A DNA stretch of 64,000 nucleotides from Chitinophaga ginsengisoli (GCF_003014595.1 NZ_PYGK01000001.1:434001-498000), one strand, 5' to 3'; shown: positions 27,329-37,049, numbered from the stretch's first letter. Notes: generated from the letters alone by a model not told the origin. Numbers and translations: made by a program.

Positions 27329-27760
27329 ATGAAAAGAGTACTGCTGCTATTGACGGCAATGGCCTTCCTGGCGTGCCAGGAAAAGACCCGGACTGAAGAA
27401 AAAAAAGAAGAACTGAAGGAAGGTGTGGAAAAAATTGGACAGGATGTCAGAGAAACGGCGGAAAAAGCCGGGGAATATATGGAAGCCCAACGGGATAGTT
27501 TAAGGAAAGGTCTTGAAGAACGTAAACAGGATATAGACGCCAAAATGGATGAACTGAAAAAAGATGGCTCTGAGAAAAGTAAAAAGGCGCAGGCTAAACT
27601 GGCGAAACTGAGAGATCAGATAGATGATAAACTTACCGAGTTAAAAAACGGTGGTGCAGATGCCTGGGATAGTACGCGGGAAGATGTTGATACCCTGATG
27701 AAAAAAACGGACAAGGAGTGGAAGGAATTTAAAGCGGATTTCAAAGAATTATTCCGGTAG
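27329..27760 (+). CDS. Small charged coiled-coil lipoprotein
   Basis: 143 residues. The SPII signal ends at Cys16 (FLACQEK). Everything after it is Lys/Glu/Asp-rich and helical with heptad-like hydrophobics (EGVEKIGQDVRETAEKAGEY), suggesting a coiled coil or apolipoprotein-like amphipathic helix anchored to a membrane. No family is recognised. It precedes rnhB by 52 bp. Confidence 0.7.
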   Translation: MKRVLLLLTAMAFLACQEKTRTEEKKEELKEGVEKIGQDVRETAEKAGEYMEAQRDSLRKGLEERKQDIDAKMDELKKDGSEKSKKAQAKLAKLRDQIDDKLTELKNGGADAWDSTREDVDTLMKKTDKEWKEFKADFKELFR

Positions 27761-27812
27761 GGATAAGAAACGAAATTCCCTACCTTTACCGCAATAATCA
27801 TACTAAAAAGCC

Positions 27813-28478
27813 TTGTTACGTTCTTATCACCAAAAAGATATCGCTTTTGAAGCCGGCTGCGACGAAGCAGGGAGAGGTTGTCTGGCAGGTCCTGTGTTTG
27901 CGGCAGCGGTAATATTGCCGCCTAAGTTCAGGAATAAACTGTTGAATGATTCCAAGCAGCTAAAAGCAGCAGACCGGGAAAAACTCCGTATTGTAGTTGA
28001 ACGGGAAGCGATTGCCTATGCGGTGGCCAGTGTGGATAACATGGAGATTGACAAGATCAACATTCTCCAGGCCTCTTTCAGGGCCATGCACCTGGCACTG
28101 GAACAACTGAAGCAGCAACCGGGTTACATATTAGTTGACGGGAATCGTTTTGTACCCTATGGAAATATTCCTCATGCCTGTATCATAAAAGGCGATGGCA
28201 TATATGCCTCCATAGCAGCAGCCTCCATATTGGCGAAAACCTACCGGGATGACTATATGCAGCAGCTGCATGAACAATACCCGCATTTTGGATGGCTCGA
28301 GAATAAAGGATATCCTACACAACAACACAGGGATGCAATCCGTGAACATGGAGATACGCCATTTCACCGGAAATCATTTAGATTGTTGCCTGAGGAACAA
28401 CTGGAATTGGATTTTGACACTCCTGTAAGTGAATATACAGTGGTGAAGGTGGTTTCACCGGAAGAAACAGAAGATTAG
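27813..28478 (+). CDS. rnhB: Ribonuclease HII
   Basis: 221 residues. The active-site block 'CDEAGRGCLAGPV' carries Asp17 and Glu18, 'LVDGNRF' supplies the third acidic residue and 'ASILAKTYRDD' the fourth. RNase HII removes ribonucleotides from DNA and RNA primers. An in-frame stop at 27804 leaves TTG 27813 as the only plausible start upstream of the conserved block. A near-consensus box (TACCTTTA) lies about 25 bp upstream. Confidence 0.95.
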   Translation: MLRSYHQKDIAFEAGCDEAGRGCLAGPVFAAAVILPPKFRNKLLNDSKQLKAADREKLRIVVEREAIAYAVASVDNMEIDKINILQASFRAMHLALEQLKQQPGYILVDGNRFVPYGNIPHACIIKGDGIYASIAAASILAKTYRDDYMQQLHEQYPHFGWLENKGYPTQQHRDAIREHGDTPFHRKSFRLLPEEQLELDFDTPVSEYTVVKVVSPEETED

Positions 28479-28496
28479 CAAAAAACTATTGTTTAT

Positions 28497-28504
28497 TAAT
28501 TTTG
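28497..28504 (+). promoter_or_regulatory. -7 box of the rpoN promoter (TAATTTTG)
   Basis: Exact TAnnTTTG match 20 bp before the rpoN ATG. Confidence 0.6.
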
Positions 28505-28524
28505 CCCTTGGATAGGATTAGACT

Positions 28525-30024
28525 ATGTTAAAGCAGACACAACAGCAGAAGCTATTACAGAAATTGTCGCCTCAGCAGATTCAGCTGATGAAACTGCTGC
28601 AGGTTCCTACGGCTGTTCTTGAAGAACGTATCAAGGAAGAGCTGGAGGAGAACCCTGCCCTGGAGTACGGGGAAGAGGCGCATGAAGACGAATTTAAGGA
28701 TCCCCAGGAGGAGTTTAGCAATACAGCAGATTCAGAGGAGGGGGAAGACGAGTTTGAACCCGATGGGAGTGAGAACGAATACGACAATATTGATATATCT
28801 GAGTATGTAAGTGAGGGAGATGATGATATAGCCGATTATAAACTCCGGGATGATAACTATCCTGACCAGGATGAGAACAAAACTATTCCGGTAAGGGTGG
28901 AAACATCTTTTCATGAGCATCTTTTGAGCCAGCTGGGAATGTTGGAATTGGATGAAAGGCAGAACAGCATTGCGGAACAGATCATCGGCAGTATTGACGA
29001 TGATGGTTACCTGCGCAGGGAAGTAAGTGCGATCGTGGATGACCTTTCTTTTTCCCAGAATGTGGCTACTGATGAAGATGAGATCAAAGATCTGATCCGC
29101 AAGATCCAGGAATTTGATCCTCCGGGTATCTGTGCCACTGACCTGAAGGAGTGCCTGTTGCTGCAGTTGAAACGCAAACCGCAGGACGATCCGGGTGTGT
29201 CGGGCGCTTACCAGATCCTGGAGAATTATTTTGATGAATTTACCAAGAAGCATTACGAGAAGATCCAGAAGGGCCTGAATATGAGTGATGAAACCCTGAA
29301 GGAAGCTATTGGGCAGATCATCAAATTAACGCCGAAACCAGGAGGTAACTTTGCCACCCTGAATAAGGCGGAAAGTTATGTGGTGCCGGACTTCTTTATC
29401 CTGAACAATAACGGTAAGCTGGAGCTGACATTGAATTCCAAAAATGCCCCTGACCTCCGGATTTCGGAAGGATACCGGGACATGTTAAAGGAATATGACA
29501 GAGGCGACAAAAAGGATAAGCGTCAGAAAGAGGCGGTATTGTTCATCAAACAAAAGATTGACGCAGCCAAATGGTTTATTGACGCAATCAAGCAAAGACA
29601 GCATACCCTGCTGTCAACAATGGAATCCATCATGGGATATCAGCGGGAGTTCTTCCTGACAGGGGATGAGACGACTATGCGCCCGATGATCCTGAAAGAC
29701 ATTGCTGACATTACCCAACTGGATATTTCTACAGTAAGCCGTGTAGCTAACAGTAAATATGTGCAGACAGAGTTTGGTACTTTTAAGCTGAAATTCTTCT
29801 TCAGTGAATCGCTGTCTACTGACAGCGGTGAAGAGGTTTCTACCCGTGAAGTGAAAAAGATCCTGTCTGACCTGATAGAGGGGGAAAACAAACGTAAGCC
29901 GCTCAGCGACGAAAACCTGACGAAGATGCTCCAGGACAAAGGGTATAACATTGCCCGCCGTACGGTAGCCAAATACCGTGAGCAGCTGAATATCCCGGTA
30001 GCCAGGCTGAGGAAAGAACTTTAA
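28525..30024 (+). CDS. rpoN: RNA polymerase sigma-54 factor
   Basis: 499 residues. Region I is Gln-rich (MLKQTQQQKLLQKLSPQQIQ) and region II is a long acidic stretch (about residues 50-130). The core-binding and HTH regions follow, and the C-terminal RpoN box 'ARRTVAKYRE' is intact. Sigma-54 directs transcription from -24/-12 promoters with AAA+ activators; no activator gene is in the window. A PAP2-like gene starts 44 bp downstream and is probably co-transcribed. Confidence 0.96.
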   Translation: MLKQTQQQKLLQKLSPQQIQLMKLLQVPTAVLEERIKEELEENPALEYGEEAHEDEFKDPQEEFSNTADSEEGEDEFEPDGSENEYDNIDISEYVSEGDDDIADYKLRDDNYPDQDENKTIPVRVETSFHEHLLSQLGMLELDERQNSIAEQIIGSIDDDGYLRREVSAIVDDLSFSQNVATDEDEIKDLIRKIQEFDPPGICATDLKECLLLQLKRKPQDDPGVSGAYQILENYFDEFTKKHYEKIQKGLNMSDETLKEAIGQIIKLTPKPGGNFATLNKAESYVVPDFFILNNNGKLELTLNSKNAPDLRISEGYRDMLKEYDRGDKKDKRQKEAVLFIKQKIDAAKWFIDAIKQRQHTLLSTMESIMGYQREFFLTGDETTMRPMILKDIADITQLDISTVSRVANSKYVQTEFGTFKLKFFFSESLSTDSGEEVSTREVKKILSDLIEGENKRKPLSDENLTKMLQDKGYNIARRTVAKYREQLNIPVARLRKEL

Positions 30025-30068
30025 TTGACGTGGCGGCCGTCCTGCCTTAAAAGAGACGGAAATTGTGA

Positions 30069-30761
30069 ATGGAACAAGTAATCATACCCACAACGGATAA
30101 TTCCCGGCAGGATAAGCCGGCATTTTCACCAGCATTGCAGAAGGTAGCTGAAGTGATCTCTTACCTGACGCATCCCTTATTCCTGCCGCTACTGGTAACG
30201 GTGCTGCTGGTCAATGCGATGCCTGAATATTTTGTCCTGTTCAAACAGGAGAGTATCCGCTATACTTTTGACCTGCTGTATATCCGGGTGGCGTTTACCA
30301 CATTGTTCCTGCCACTGTTTGTGGTAGCGCTGTGTAAAGCGTTGGGTTTTGTAACGTCTTTCCAGTTGCGGTCACAGAAAGACCGTATCATTCCTTATAT
30401 AGCCTGCACTACATTTTACTTCTGGACCTATTTCGCCTTTAAGCGTCAGGGTGCCGCGCCTCCCTTTTTCAATGCATTCTTCCTGGGCGTTTTCATTGCC
30501 ATCGTAATTGGTATGGTGGCTAACACCTATGTGAAGATCAGTATGCATACGATAGGATGGGGAGGTGTGATCGGTTTCCTGCTGATGCTGATGATCGGGT
30601 TAAATATGAATATCAGCCTTGCGCTGATGATTGCGTTCCTGCTCTCAGGAATCGTAGCTACAGCCCGGCTTATACTGGGGGCTCACACTCCGGCGGAGAT
30701 CTACACCGGCTTTATAATAGGGATCCTCTCACAGCTGATAGCATATGGTATAGCAGGATAA
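30069..30761 (+). CDS. PAP2-like integral membrane protein
   Basis: 230 residues with about six membrane helices. The third PAP2 motif is recognisable (ARLILGAHTPAEIYTGF) and a degenerate second motif is 'KISMHTIGWGG', but the first KxxxxxxRP motif is poor. It may be a lipid phosphatase such as undecaprenyl-PP or lipid A type, or a catalytically altered relative. It sits directly after rpoN. A weak hairpin with a T run follows the stop. Confidence 0.6.
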   Translation: MEQVIIPTTDNSRQDKPAFSPALQKVAEVISYLTHPLFLPLLVTVLLVNAMPEYFVLFKQESIRYTFDLLYIRVAFTTLFLPLFVVALCKALGFVTSFQLRSQKDRIIPYIACTTFYFWTYFAFKRQGAAPPFFNAFFLGVFIAIVIGMVANTYVKISMHTIGWGGVIGFLLMLMIGLNMNISLALMIAFLLSGIVATARLILGAHTPAEIYTGFIIGILSQLIAYGIAG

Positions 30762-31005
30762 AAAAGCCCGTAAAAAAACTTTTTTTGGCTACGCACATCC
30801 AGTGCGTAAAGCCTGCTCATCTTTGTAGTGTTATTTGAACATTGACATATGCTTCTGTTGTGCGTTAGCCCTTTAAACTTATTATAAACCGCATAACTAA
30901 TAAATGTGAAAGGTTGATTCTGTTTACTACAAGGTTTAGTATTTATGGCCAAAATGCTAAAAATTTTAGGATAATAGAAAATTAGATCATAACTTAGCAC
31001 ACCAT

Positions 31006-31013
31006 TAAATTTG
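31006..31013 (+). promoter_or_regulatory. -7 box of the recA promoter (TAAATTTG)
   Basis: Exact TAnnTTTG match 18 bp before the recA ATG. I see no LexA-type palindrome near it. The remaining ~240 bp up to the PAP2 gene are AT-rich with no other clear signal. Confidence 0.6.
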
Positions 31014-31031
31014 TAAAAAACACTTACTAAT

Positions 31032-32042
31032 ATGTCTACAGCCAATACTGACAAACTCAAGGCACTGCGCCTTACAATGGACAAGATCGAGAAGGATTTC
31101 GGTAAGGGATCCGTGATGATGATGGGGGAGAAGGGCTCAGAGCCGATGGAAGTAATATCGACAGGCTCCCTGGGTCTGGATATTGCGCTCGGTATCGGTG
31201 GTTTCCCAAAAGGAAGGATCATTGAGATATATGGACCAGAGTCTTCCGGTAAGACAACGGTAGCTATTCATACAATTGCAGAAGCCCAGAAGAAGGGTGG
31301 TATCTGCGCAATCATAGATGCGGAGCACGCGTTTGACAGCTCTTATGCCCAGAGACTGGGTGTGGATGTGGACGCACTGCTAATCTCCCAGCCTGACCAT
31401 GGTGAGCAGGCCCTGGAAATTGCAGACCGTCTGATCCTGTCTGGCGCCGTGGACGTAGTGGTGATTGACTCCGTTGCTGCCCTGGTACCAAAAGGTGAAC
31501 TGGAAGGTGAGATGGGAGAAAGCAAAATGGGTTTACAGGCACGTTTGATGTCTCAGGCGCTGCGTAAACTGACCGCTACAATTTCGAAAACAAATTGCTG
31601 CTGCATATTTATTAACCAGCTGCGTGAAAAGATAGGAGTGATGTTTGGTAACCCGGAAACTACTACCGGTGGTAACGCGCTCAAATTCTACGCTTCTGTG
31701 CGTTTGGACATTCGTCGTATGACCCAGATCAAGGATGGTGATGAAGCCGTGGGTAACCGCGTGAAAGTAAAAGTAGTAAAGAACAAAGTTGCACCTCCCT
31801 TCCGCCAGGCTGAATTCGATATCATCTTTGGACAAGGTATTTCCAAGATGGGTGAAATTATCGATATGGGTGTTGAATACGGCGTCATCCAGAAAAGCGG
31901 CAGCTGGTTCAGTTATGATACGAACAAGCTGGGCCAGGGCCGCGATGCCGTGAAACAATTGTTGCTGGATAATCCGGAAGTAGCTGCTGAAATTGAAGGT
32001 AAGATCAAAGCGAAACTGGCAGAGCAACAGGCACAGGCTTAA
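31032..32042 (+). CDS. recA: Recombinase RecA
   Basis: 336 residues with Walker A 'GPESSGKTT', Walker B '[11 protein letters not shown]', loop-2 region '[20 protein letters not shown]' and the expected C-terminal domain. RecA forms filaments on ssDNA for homologous recombination and SOS signalling. It is monocistronic with its own promoter and a terminator at 32292-32325. Confidence 0.97.
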   Translation: MSTANTDKLKALRLTMDKIEKDFGKGSVMMMGEKGSEPMEVISTGSLGLDIALGIGGFPKGRIIEIYGPESSGKTTVAIHTIAEAQKKGGICAIIDAEHAFDSSYAQRLGVDVDALLISQPDHGEQALEIADRLILSGAVDVVVIDSVAALVPKGELEGEMGESKMGLQARLMSQALRKLTATISKTNCCCIFINQLREKIGVMFGNPETTTGGNALKFYASVRLDIRRMTQIKDGDEAVGNRVKVKVVKNKVAPPFRQAEFDIIFGQGISKMGEIIDMGVEYGVIQKSGSWFSYDTNKLGQGRDAVKQLLLDNPEVAAEIEGKIKAKLAEQQAQA

Positions 32043-32171
32043 TTAAGCATTAACATTACTGTCTCGTAAGTACAGGATGAATGAGTAGTGGTGCATGTAA
32101 AAGTGTGCCGCCTGGTGAAGTGCTGTGACCATATGAAGTACTACGGCTTTTGACATATATATGTTCACTGG

Positions 32172-32213
32172 GTAGTATGAGTGGTATTAGTAGTATGAGT
32201 AGTGAAAGTAGTG
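32172..32213. repeat. Two 18-bp direct repeats plus partial third in the recA 3' region
   Basis: GTAGTATGAG begins units at 32172 and 32190, and GTAGTG begins a third partial unit at 32208. The region 32043-32290 has no credible gene and is rich in GTAGT/GAGT words. Function is unknown. Confidence 0.5.
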
Positions 32214-32291
32214 TTGCGTAGACGCTACAGCCTTAAAAATTAGTTGTTTTAGTTTTAGATATAAGCATTGGGTTAGTTAGTATTAACGTAA

Positions 32292-32325
32292 ATCCCTGCC
32301 TTCTCCTGGGCGGGGATATTTTTTT
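32292..32325 (+). terminator. recA terminator
   Basis: ATCCCTGCC pairs with the GGGCGGGGAT side of a short hairpin followed by a run of seven T, 250 bp after the recA stop. Confidence 0.75.
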
Positions 32326-32349
32326 GTACTATTTGTTGTGAGAGGGGCG

Positions 32350-32970
32350 TTATGCCGTAGGCTTCATATCCTTCCAGGCCCATAAATAACGGCAGGCGTA
32401 AGTTCTGTAAGGCGACCATTTGCCGGAGATCTTCAGCAACTTTTCCCTGAAAGCTTTCTTATCCGTATTATCCAGCTTGTATATCTTGATCATCGCTTGT
32501 TGTAATCCCCAGTCATCAATGGCAAAAACATCATCTCTGCCCAGGTAGAACATGAGCAACATTTCGACCGTCCATCTGCCCACGCCTTTGATCTGTGTAA
32601 GATATTTGATCACCTCTTCATCCGTCATTTTCTGCAGCTGCTTATCCGTCAGCTGTTCTTCTACAGCAAACCGCGCCACATTGTGTACATAACTCACCTT
32701 GGCATTTGACAGACCAATAGCCCTTAGCGTAGGCGCCGGCGTATCCAGTATCTGCTGTGGAGAAGGTTCCTTTCCATCATACAATGCCAGGAACCGTTCA
32801 TAGATCACGGTGGCTACCTTCACACTTAATTGCTGGCTCATAATAGACCCTATTAACCTCAGCGCGATATTCTTACGTTTGGTAAGGGCTGGAAGAGGAT
32901 TCGCCATTATTGTTGCCAGCTTTTTGTCTTTGCTGAGATGTAGCAGGTGTTCTTCGGCGGATTGTCTCAT
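32350..32970 (-). CDS. DNA-3-methyladenine glycosylase II (AlkA/HhH-GPD family)
   Basis: 206 residues. The helix-hairpin-helix motif 'LTQIKGVGRWTVEMLL' is followed by the catalytic Asp segment 'FAIDDWGLQQA', the HhH-GPD signature; no FeS cysteine cluster is present. The short form without the N-terminal domain matches AlkA-like enzymes of many Bacteroidota. It removes alkylated purines by base excision. It is the second alkylation-repair gene in the window, after the AlkB-like gene at 22343. Confidence 0.9.
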   Translation of the reverse strand: MRQSAEEHLLHLSKDKKLATIMANPLPALTKRKNIALRLIGSIMSQQLSVKVATVIYERFLALYDGKEPSPQQILDTPAPTLRAIGLSNAKVSYVHNVARFAVEEQLTDKQLQKMTDEEVIKYLTQIKGVGRWTVEMLLMFYLGRDDVFAIDDWGLQQAMIKIYKLDNTDKKAFREKLLKISGKWSPYRTYACRYLWAWKDMKPTA

Positions 32971-33003
32971 AGATCACGATTAAAAGAAGAAATAACCATG
33001 GAT

Positions 33004-33060
33004 AAAAAAGGAATGCTCCAGATGAAGCAAGGTATTAAATTTTGCATCATCTGGAGCATT
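33004..33060 (-). terminator. Terminator of the glutaminyl cyclase gene
   Basis: AATGCTCCAGATGA (33012-33025) pairs with TCATCTGGAGCATT (33047-33060), with an inner GCAA/TTGC pairing. On the minus strand it is followed by CCTTTTTT. Confidence 0.85.
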
Positions 33061-33091
33061 GCAGGAAGTCTTACTTCCGGGATATTTAGTG

Positions 33092-34081
33092 CTAGTACTC
33101 GAAAGGTTGCTTATAAAGCACTTCAAGAATAGTTTGTCCTACTACCTGTAAGGTATGTTTATCGATCACAGTCATGTTATCGTTGGTAGTATGCCAGTGT
33201 GGTACAAAGTTACCGTTTGGCTGCAATGCAATGATATCAAAAGTAGGAATGTTGGCAATGGTATTCACGTATACGTGATCGTCAGTGATGCCGGCACCAA
33301 TATTCTCATACCGGAAGTAATCAGAATATCCCAGGCGGTTCGCTACGTCCCAGAACATCTTCATCGGACCGTATGCATACTGTTGAGAGCCTGCTTCCAT
33401 ATAGAACTGTGAAGCGCGGCCGCCGACCATATCGAGCAGGATACCATAGTTTGCCTTATAGCCTCTAACATGCGGATTCTTTGCCCAATACTGAGTACCT
33501 AAACAGAAGCTGTTTTCTTCCTCGCTGATGCCGTAATCTTCCACGTCTGTCAGCAGGATATCAATACCTTCCTGTGGCTTTTGTGCATGCAATTGACGGG
33601 CTGTTTCCAGTAGTACACCTACACCGCTGGCGCCATCATCTGCACCATCCAGTTGCTTGGTTTTATCAAAGGCGTCCTGGTCTGCATGCGGACGGGTATC
33701 CCAGTGGGAAAGCAGTAGGATACGCTGTGTAGCAGCAGGATTGAAACTGGCGACGATATTGATACAAGGCAGTGATACTTTTTTTGGACCGATCACATTT
33801 GTACGCTGTACATATACTGTATCTGCCAGTGGTCTCAGTTGTTCGATAAGCCAGTCTGCACATTTCTTCTGGGCAGCTGTATTGGGAATACGGGGGCCGA
33901 AGCTTACCTGTTTCTCAGTATACACAAATGCGCTGTCTACATTAAACGCAGGTACATTAACGGTAGGTGCAACTGACTGCTGCCCCTTATTAGCATCTTC
34001 CTGCTGGTTGGTTTTTACCGGTTGATTACAGGCAAGCATGAACAATGAAATGCCTGCAGCAATGCTGAGTATTTTGTACAT
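33092..34081 (-). CDS. Glutaminyl-peptide cyclotransferase-like M28 lipoprotein
   Basis: About 330 residues from ATG 34081. This start gives a clean lipoprotein signal (MYKILSIAAGISLFMLAC, Cys18) and avoids overlap with cysS. The M28 fold has 'SHWDTRPHAD' (~115-124), zinc-ligand Asp in 'DGADDGASG', acidic 'TDVEDYG', 'ITDDHVYVN' and 'HWHTTNDN'. The DDH and WHTxxDN blocks match animal-type glutaminyl cyclase rather than an aminopeptidase. Such an enzyme would convert N-terminal Gln of exported proteins to pyroglutamate in the periplasm. It follows cysS by 31 bp. Confidence 0.82.
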   Translation of the reverse strand: MYKILSIAAGISLFMLACNQPVKTNQQEDANKGQQSVAPTVNVPAFNVDSAFVYTEKQVSFGPRIPNTAAQKKCADWLIEQLRPLADTVYVQRTNVIGPKKVSLPCINIVASFNPAATQRILLLSHWDTRPHADQDAFDKTKQLDGADDGASGVGVLLETARQLHAQKPQEGIDILLTDVEDYGISEEENSFCLGTQYWAKNPHVRGYKANYGILLDMVGGRASQFYMEAGSQQYAYGPMKMFWDVANRLGYSDYFRYENIGAGITDDHVYVNTIANIPTFDIIALQPNGNFVPHWHTTNDNMTVIDKHTLQVVGQTILEVLYKQPFEY

Positions 34082-34112
34082 ATTAACTAATGGCTGTTTG
34101 ATCATAACGGCT

Positions 34113-35615
34113 TTACTGTATGGAGTAGGTGATACTACCATCTTTTTCGTCTTTCAGTTGTATACCTACAGCTAACAGCTGATTACGGATCTTGTCAGAA
34201 GCTGCATAGTCCTTACGGCTTTTTGCCTCTTTACGCATCTCGATAAGCAGTTGTATTACACCATCCAGCTTACTGTTGTCAGTGTTAAGTGTTTCTGGTT
34301 GCAGGCCAAGTATATCGATGAGGAAAGTGCTCCAGGTCTTCTGTAATAACTGGAATGTGTCTTCGCTCAATTCATGCATTTTCACCTGTCCGCCTTTGAT
34401 AGAATTGATCACAGGTGCCAGTTCAAATAAATTGGCCAGTACCTTGGCGGTATTGAAGTCATCGCTAAGGAACTCATGGCATTCATGGCACCAGTCGCGT
34501 ACCTGTTTATCCAGTTCTTCATTTACCGGCTGGCCGTTTGCCGCGGTATAAGTGAGTTTCTGTAATACTTCGTAAGCTGACCATAAACGGTGCAGCCCCT
34601 TCTCCGCCGCCTGCAGGGCTTCATTAGAGAAGTCGAGCGTACTGCGGTAATGTGTCTGTAATACGAAGAAGCGAATGGTCATCGGGCTGTAGCCTCTTTC
34701 CAGCAAATGGTGATTGCCGGTAAAGAGTTCAGTCAGCTTGATGGTATTATTATACGCCTTACCCATCTTGCGACCGTTAATGGTGATCATGTTATTGTGC
34801 ATCCAGTAACGGGCCATCAGTTCGCCATGGGCAACCTCACTTTGTGCAATTTCACACTCATGATGTGGGAACTGCAGGTCCATGCCGCCACCGTGAATAT
34901 CAAACTGCTTGCCGAGGTATTTGCTACTCATAGCAGAACATTCAATATGCCATCCGGGGAAACCTTCTCCCCAGGGGCTGGGCCAGCGCATGAGATGTTC
35001 TGCCGGGGCATTTTTCCAGAGGGCGAAGTCTACATTGTTTATTTTCTCATCCTGATTTTCCAGCTCACGGTTGGAGGTTTCCAGCATGTCTTCCAGCACA
35101 CGTCCACTCAGGATACCATAGTCGTGTGTTTCAGCATACTTTTTCACATCAAAGTATACAGAGCCATTCCTTTCATAGGCATAACCTTTTTCCATGATCG
35201 TTTTGATCATTTCGATCTGCTCAATGATATGACCTGTAGCGGTTGGTTCTATGCTGGGCTCCAGACAGTTGAACCGGTGGAATGCCCAGTGAAACAGGTT
35301 GGTGTATTTCTGCACCAGTTCCATAGGCTCCATCTTTTCCAGCTGGGCGCGTTTGGCGATCTTATCTTCAGCTTCGCGGCCTTCTTCTTCGAAGTGGCCT
35401 GCATCTGTGATGTTCCTTACATAACGCACTTTATACCCCAGGAACTGGAGGTACCGGTAAACAACGTCAAATGTGATATACGGGCGGGCATGACCCAGGT
35501 GCGATTCCCCCGATACGGTAGGACCACATACATACATACCGACATGTCCGGGATAGAGAGAGGTGAATACTTCCTTTTGCCGATGTAGTGAATTATATAT
35601 TTTAAGCTCAGACAT
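34113..35615 (-). CDS. cysS: Cysteinyl-tRNA synthetase
   Basis: 500 residues. The HIGH-type motif is 'SHLGHARPY', zinc ligands include '[13 protein letters not shown]' and 'WHIECSAMS', and '[17 protein letters not shown]' is the CysRS signature. The KMSKS loop reads KMGKA, a divergent form with the last Ser replaced. The DALR-like C-terminal domain is complete. It charges tRNA-Cys with cysteine. It heads a minus-strand pair with the glutaminyl cyclase gene. Confidence 0.96.
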   Translation of the reverse strand: MSELKIYNSLHRQKEVFTSLYPGHVGMYVCGPTVSGESHLGHARPYITFDVVYRYLQFLGYKVRYVRNITDAGHFEEEGREAEDKIAKRAQLEKMEPMELVQKYTNLFHWAFHRFNCLEPSIEPTATGHIIEQIEMIKTIMEKGYAYERNGSVYFDVKKYAETHDYGILSGRVLEDMLETSNRELENQDEKINNVDFALWKNAPAEHLMRWPSPWGEGFPGWHIECSAMSSKYLGKQFDIHGGGMDLQFPHHECEIAQSEVAHGELMARYWMHNNMITINGRKMGKAYNNTIKLTELFTGNHHLLERGYSPMTIRFFVLQTHYRSTLDFSNEALQAAEKGLHRLWSAYEVLQKLTYTAANGQPVNEELDKQVRDWCHECHEFLSDDFNTAKVLANLFELAPVINSIKGGQVKMHELSEDTFQLLQKTWSTFLIDILGLQPETLNTDNSKLDGVIQLLIEMRKEAKSRKDYAASDKIRNQLLAVGIQLKDEKDGSITYSIQ

Positions 35616-35694
35616 ATCAGATAATTTCAGATCGTGTAAGCTACGCTAGCTTTTGCGTAGGATTGCAAAGATAGTTATTGTTTCGTGAGTGACA

Positions 35695-36810
35695 TTACCG
35701 TGAAGGACTAAGATTGGCGATCACGGGATAATGATCGGACAGCCCGGAAGTAATCTTCCTGAATGAATTGATCCTGAATAATTTGTCGGCAAATATGTAA
35801 TCTATTCGTAAGGTAGGGGCCAGTCCGGCGTAAGTCCGGCCGATGCCACTGCCTTTTCTCAGGAAGGCATCCTGTAAAGGGCCTCTGATGGTGAAATAGG
35901 TGTAGGATGCCGGCGTATCATTGAAGTCCCCGCACACAATAACAGGGTAAGGGCTTGTCTTGATAAATGAAGCCACAATATCGGCCTGTCTGCTGCGACC
36001 CACATAGGCGTCGCGCATTTTTTGCACAATATTGCGTGTAGCCACCAGGCCGGTATCTTCCTGTTTTCTGATCTTTTCAATCGAACGGTAATCCCGCTCA
36101 TTGAAGCGGTAAGAGGCCAGGTGCATGTTGATAATGCGGAAGGTATCCTTCTCGCGTACAATGTCTGCATAGATCAGACTCTCGCTGAGAGGCCCTTTCG
36201 ACAGCTTCAGCTTGTCCGACTTGATGATGGGGTAGCGGGAATAGATGATAGAGCCCCAGTGTTGCATGCCGTCCCGGTTAAAGTCACTGGAGAAGAAACG
36301 GAAGGGTAGTTTCATTTCCCGGGAAATGTCCTCCCTGTTGTTAAAGTCATTCTTCTTTTCAGAGGTGTAAAAATCCTGTAGGCAGAGAATGTCGAGCTCC
36401 TGTTTTTTGATAAGGGCAAACATTGCTTCCCTGTTGTATTTGCTGTCTTTTTCGCGGTATAGTCCGAACTGGCTTACATTATAGCTCATGACGTTCAGAC
36501 TATTGGCAGGGTTAGCAAACTGTTTCCCTGCTGTGGGGTAATTGAAAGCGATGAAAGCAGAAATGGACTTCCATCCGAGCACTATCGGCAGCATGGGTAA
36601 GAGACAGTATTTATAATCGAAGAGTAACCAGCAGATAAAAAAGAGTACCAGGATAAGTAACAGCAAAGGGAAGAGCAGTGTGATAAAGCTGATAGGCCAC
36701 CAGTGCTCAGGAGAGACATAGGGCGCCAGGCAGGCCACCAGGAAAAGGAGCACTACAATGGTGTTAACCGTTAAGAAGAAACCTTTTGTGAATAACCTCA
36801 GAAATCTCAA
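35695..36810 (-). CDS. Membrane-anchored endonuclease/exonuclease/phosphatase family protein
   Basis: 371 residues. Three hydrophobic helices in the first ~85 residues precede an EEP domain: 'NVMSYNVSQFG', 'DILCLQDFY', 'RIINMHLAS', 'VIVCGDFNDTPAS' and 'GLSDHYPVI' carry the Asn, Glu/Gln, His, Asp, Asn and final Asp-His set. In 'CLQDFY' the usual catalytic Glu is Gln. This arrangement is common in Bacteroidota, often near rhomboids. The substrate (nucleic acid, lipid or phosphoester) is unknown. The start is TTG at 36810, directly after GGAG that lies in a hairpin (36811-36841). Confidence 0.85.
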   Translation of the reverse strand: MRFLRLFTKGFFLTVNTIVVLLFLVACLAPYVSPEHWWPISFITLLFPLLLLILVLFFICWLLFDYKYCLLPMLPIVLGWKSISAFIAFNYPTAGKQFANPANSLNVMSYNVSQFGLYREKDSKYNREAMFALIKKQELDILCLQDFYTSEKKNDFNNREDISREMKLPFRFFSSDFNRDGMQHWGSIIYSRYPIIKSDKLKLSKGPLSESLIYADIVREKDTFRIINMHLASYRFNERDYRSIEKIRKQEDTGLVATRNIVQKMRDAYVGRSRQADIVASFIKTSPYPVIVCGDFNDTPASYTYFTIRGPLQDAFLRKGSGIGRTYAGLAPTLRIDYIFADKLFRINSFRKITSGLSDHYPVIANLSPSR

Positions 36811-36841
36811 CTCCTATCGCATTTTTGCTTAAAGATAGGAG
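36811..36841 (-). promoter_or_regulatory. Hairpin covering the ribosome-binding region of the EEP gene
   Basis: On the minus strand CTCCTATC and GATAGGAG form an 8-bp stem ending exactly at the TTG start codon. The GGAG Shine-Dalgarno-like sequence is inside the stem. This could control translation or may be coincidental. Confidence 0.45.
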
Positions 36842-36893
36842 AAATGATGAATTCGTGCATGATAATGATAAGCCTGCCATAGCAGTAAAATGC

Positions 36894-36920
36894 TGTAACC
36901 CTTTTCGGGCAAGGGTTACA
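36894..36920. repeat. 10-bp perfect inverted repeat upstream of the EEP gene
   Basis: TGTAACCCTT (36894-36903) pairs with AAGGGTTACA (36911-36920) over loop TTCGGGC. It could be an operator or a hairpin in a leader. The rest of 36842-37050 shows no gene. Confidence 0.5.
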
Positions 36921-37049
36921 TAGGTCCGGATCTTTAATGGTGAATACCTCGGGCTGTAATTTATTCGCAGTGCTGGCACCTGAAGGAATGTGTCCGGCGA
37001 TGTGATACTCTTTTGCTGAAAGGGTGCCGAAAGAGGATAGGCTCTGGAA

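Noticed and set aside
32947..33132. 61-codon plus-strand frame between the glycosylase and glutaminyl cyclase genes
   Set aside because: It runs through the cyclase terminator hairpin and has no protein-like features.
36764..36979. 71-codon minus-strand frame overlapping the EEP gene start
   Set aside because: It overlaps a well-supported gene in another frame and spans two hairpins; no conserved features.
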